Assembly: GCF_902833645.1 (NCBI RefSeq)
Contig: NZ_CADFGE010000004.1
Coordinates: 1 to 64,000, forward strand
Origin: Paraburkholderia fungorum
GTDB taxonomy: Bacteria; Pseudomonadota; Gammaproteobacteria; Burkholderiales; Burkholderiaceae
Reading direction: 5' to 3'
DNA length: 64,000 bases
The stretch's first letter is position 1, and each line of letters begins with the position of its first letter. A model generated the notes under the pieces. It was not told the DNA's origin. It saw only the letters and a program-made list of their open reading frames with translations, and made no database searches. Shown one piece after another: positions 63,822 to 64,000 of this stretch. The position numbers were made by a program, and so were the translations under genes.

Positions 63822-64000
63822 CTAGTGTGTGACGCGCGTGACGCCGCCGCTGGAGAGCAGCCGGACGCGGTCGCCGGCGCGGAAGATCTCGCCGGTGGCG
63901 CTTTGCGTGATTGCGCGCATGTCGCCGTTATCGAGTCGCACGGTGATCTCGAGGCCGTCGTGCACCGCGACGCCGTTCTCGACCGCATTGCCTGCCACCG
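63822..64000 (-). CDS. Glycine-zipper / SlyB-like outer-membrane lipoprotein, C-terminal part
   Basis: Reading in from the window end on the minus strand gives 58 residues (VAGNAVENGVAVHDGLEITV... to ...SSGGVTRVTH, stop). This fits the C-terminal beta domain that follows the glycine-zipper in SlyB/PcpB-like lipoproteins (GNAVE then EITVRLDNGDM...TQ). The N terminus lies beyond the window, so signal peptide and lipobox cannot be checked. The longer open frame in another phase here is a shadow. Confidence 0.72.
   Translation of the reverse strand, partial: VAGNAVENGVAVHDGLEITVRLDNGDMRAITQSATGEIFRAGDRVRLLSSGGVTRVTH

Noticed and set aside
63620..63988. A 122-codon Ser/Arg/Ala-rich minus-strand frame at the window end
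   Set aside because: It crosses the H1-like terminator; a different phase on the same strand gives a credible SlyB-like C terminus.

Overview
The window reads as one contiguous stretch of a GC-rich betaproteobacterial chromosome, most likely Burkholderia sensu lato (probably Paraburkholderia). The evidence is the complete mraZ-to-ftsZ division cluster followed by a peroxiredoxin gene and lpxC, the pilBCD-coaE-zapD-yacG block, a lysine/alanine-repeat H1-like protein, and a Burkholderia-type OmpC-family porin. The genus is inferred from gene order and protein character, not from a database search. Almost everything is core genome. The one clear mobile element is a group II intron.

Layout. 1-75: 3' end of a 5S rRNA and its terminator. 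283-7937: M20 amidohydrolase, molybdopterin oxidoreductase, FadD acyl-CoA ligase, porin and ubiquinone hydroxylase Coq7. 8211-25919: the full dcw cluster (mraZ, rsmH, ftsL, ftsI, murE, murF, mraY, murD, ftsW, murG, murC, ddlB, ftsQ, ftsA, ftsZ). Most of its genes overlap by 4 bp, and it is headed by a promoter with a MraZ-type operator and an unusual tandem palindromic repeat. 26177-28454: peroxiredoxin, lpxC and dciA. 28639-31467: a group II intron with a maturase, sitting in the secA leader. 31571-37105: secA, argJ, a DUF815 ATPase and a mutT-like Nudix gene. 37187-42559 (minus strand): yacG, zapD, coaE, pilD, pilC, pilB. 42690-45306 (minus): CorC/HlyC protein, tRNA-Pro and ispB. 45463-48697: rplU, rpmA, obgE, proB. 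48824-50201 (minus): CNP1-like lipoprotein and rppH. 50584-57075: proS, marC-like gene, hypoxanthine phosphoribosyltransferase (minus), ffh (minus), a CcsA/YpjD-like gene, a PP0621-like gene and ampD. 57194-62495: nrdA and nrdB with a dense regulatory leader. 62939-63556: H1-like protein. 63822-64000: 3' end of a glycine-zipper/SlyB-like gene (minus).

How the genes fit together. The dcw block makes lipid II (MurC-F, Ddl, MraY, MurG) and the septal machine (FtsL, I, W, Q, A, Z). Nearby genes support the envelope and growth: LpxC for lipid A, SecA for export, ZapD for Z-ring bundling, AmpD for muropeptide recycling, and ObgE/L21/L27 for ribosomes.

The most interesting signals lie in non-coding DNA: (1) three tandem 54-bp units, each with two palindromes, between the mraZ promoter and start codon; (2) four 10-bp-spaced MraZ-box-like repeats overlapping that promoter; (3) two NrdR boxes 31 bp apart over the nrdA promoter, followed by four same-orientation DnaA-box-like 9-mers spaced exactly 12 bp apart; (4) the group II intron in the leader of essential secA, with ends supported by domain V/VI and an IBS1/EBS1 match; (5) a 643-bp gap between nrdA and nrdB. 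I found no CRISPR array, prophage, toxin-antitoxin locus or clearly new multi-gene system.
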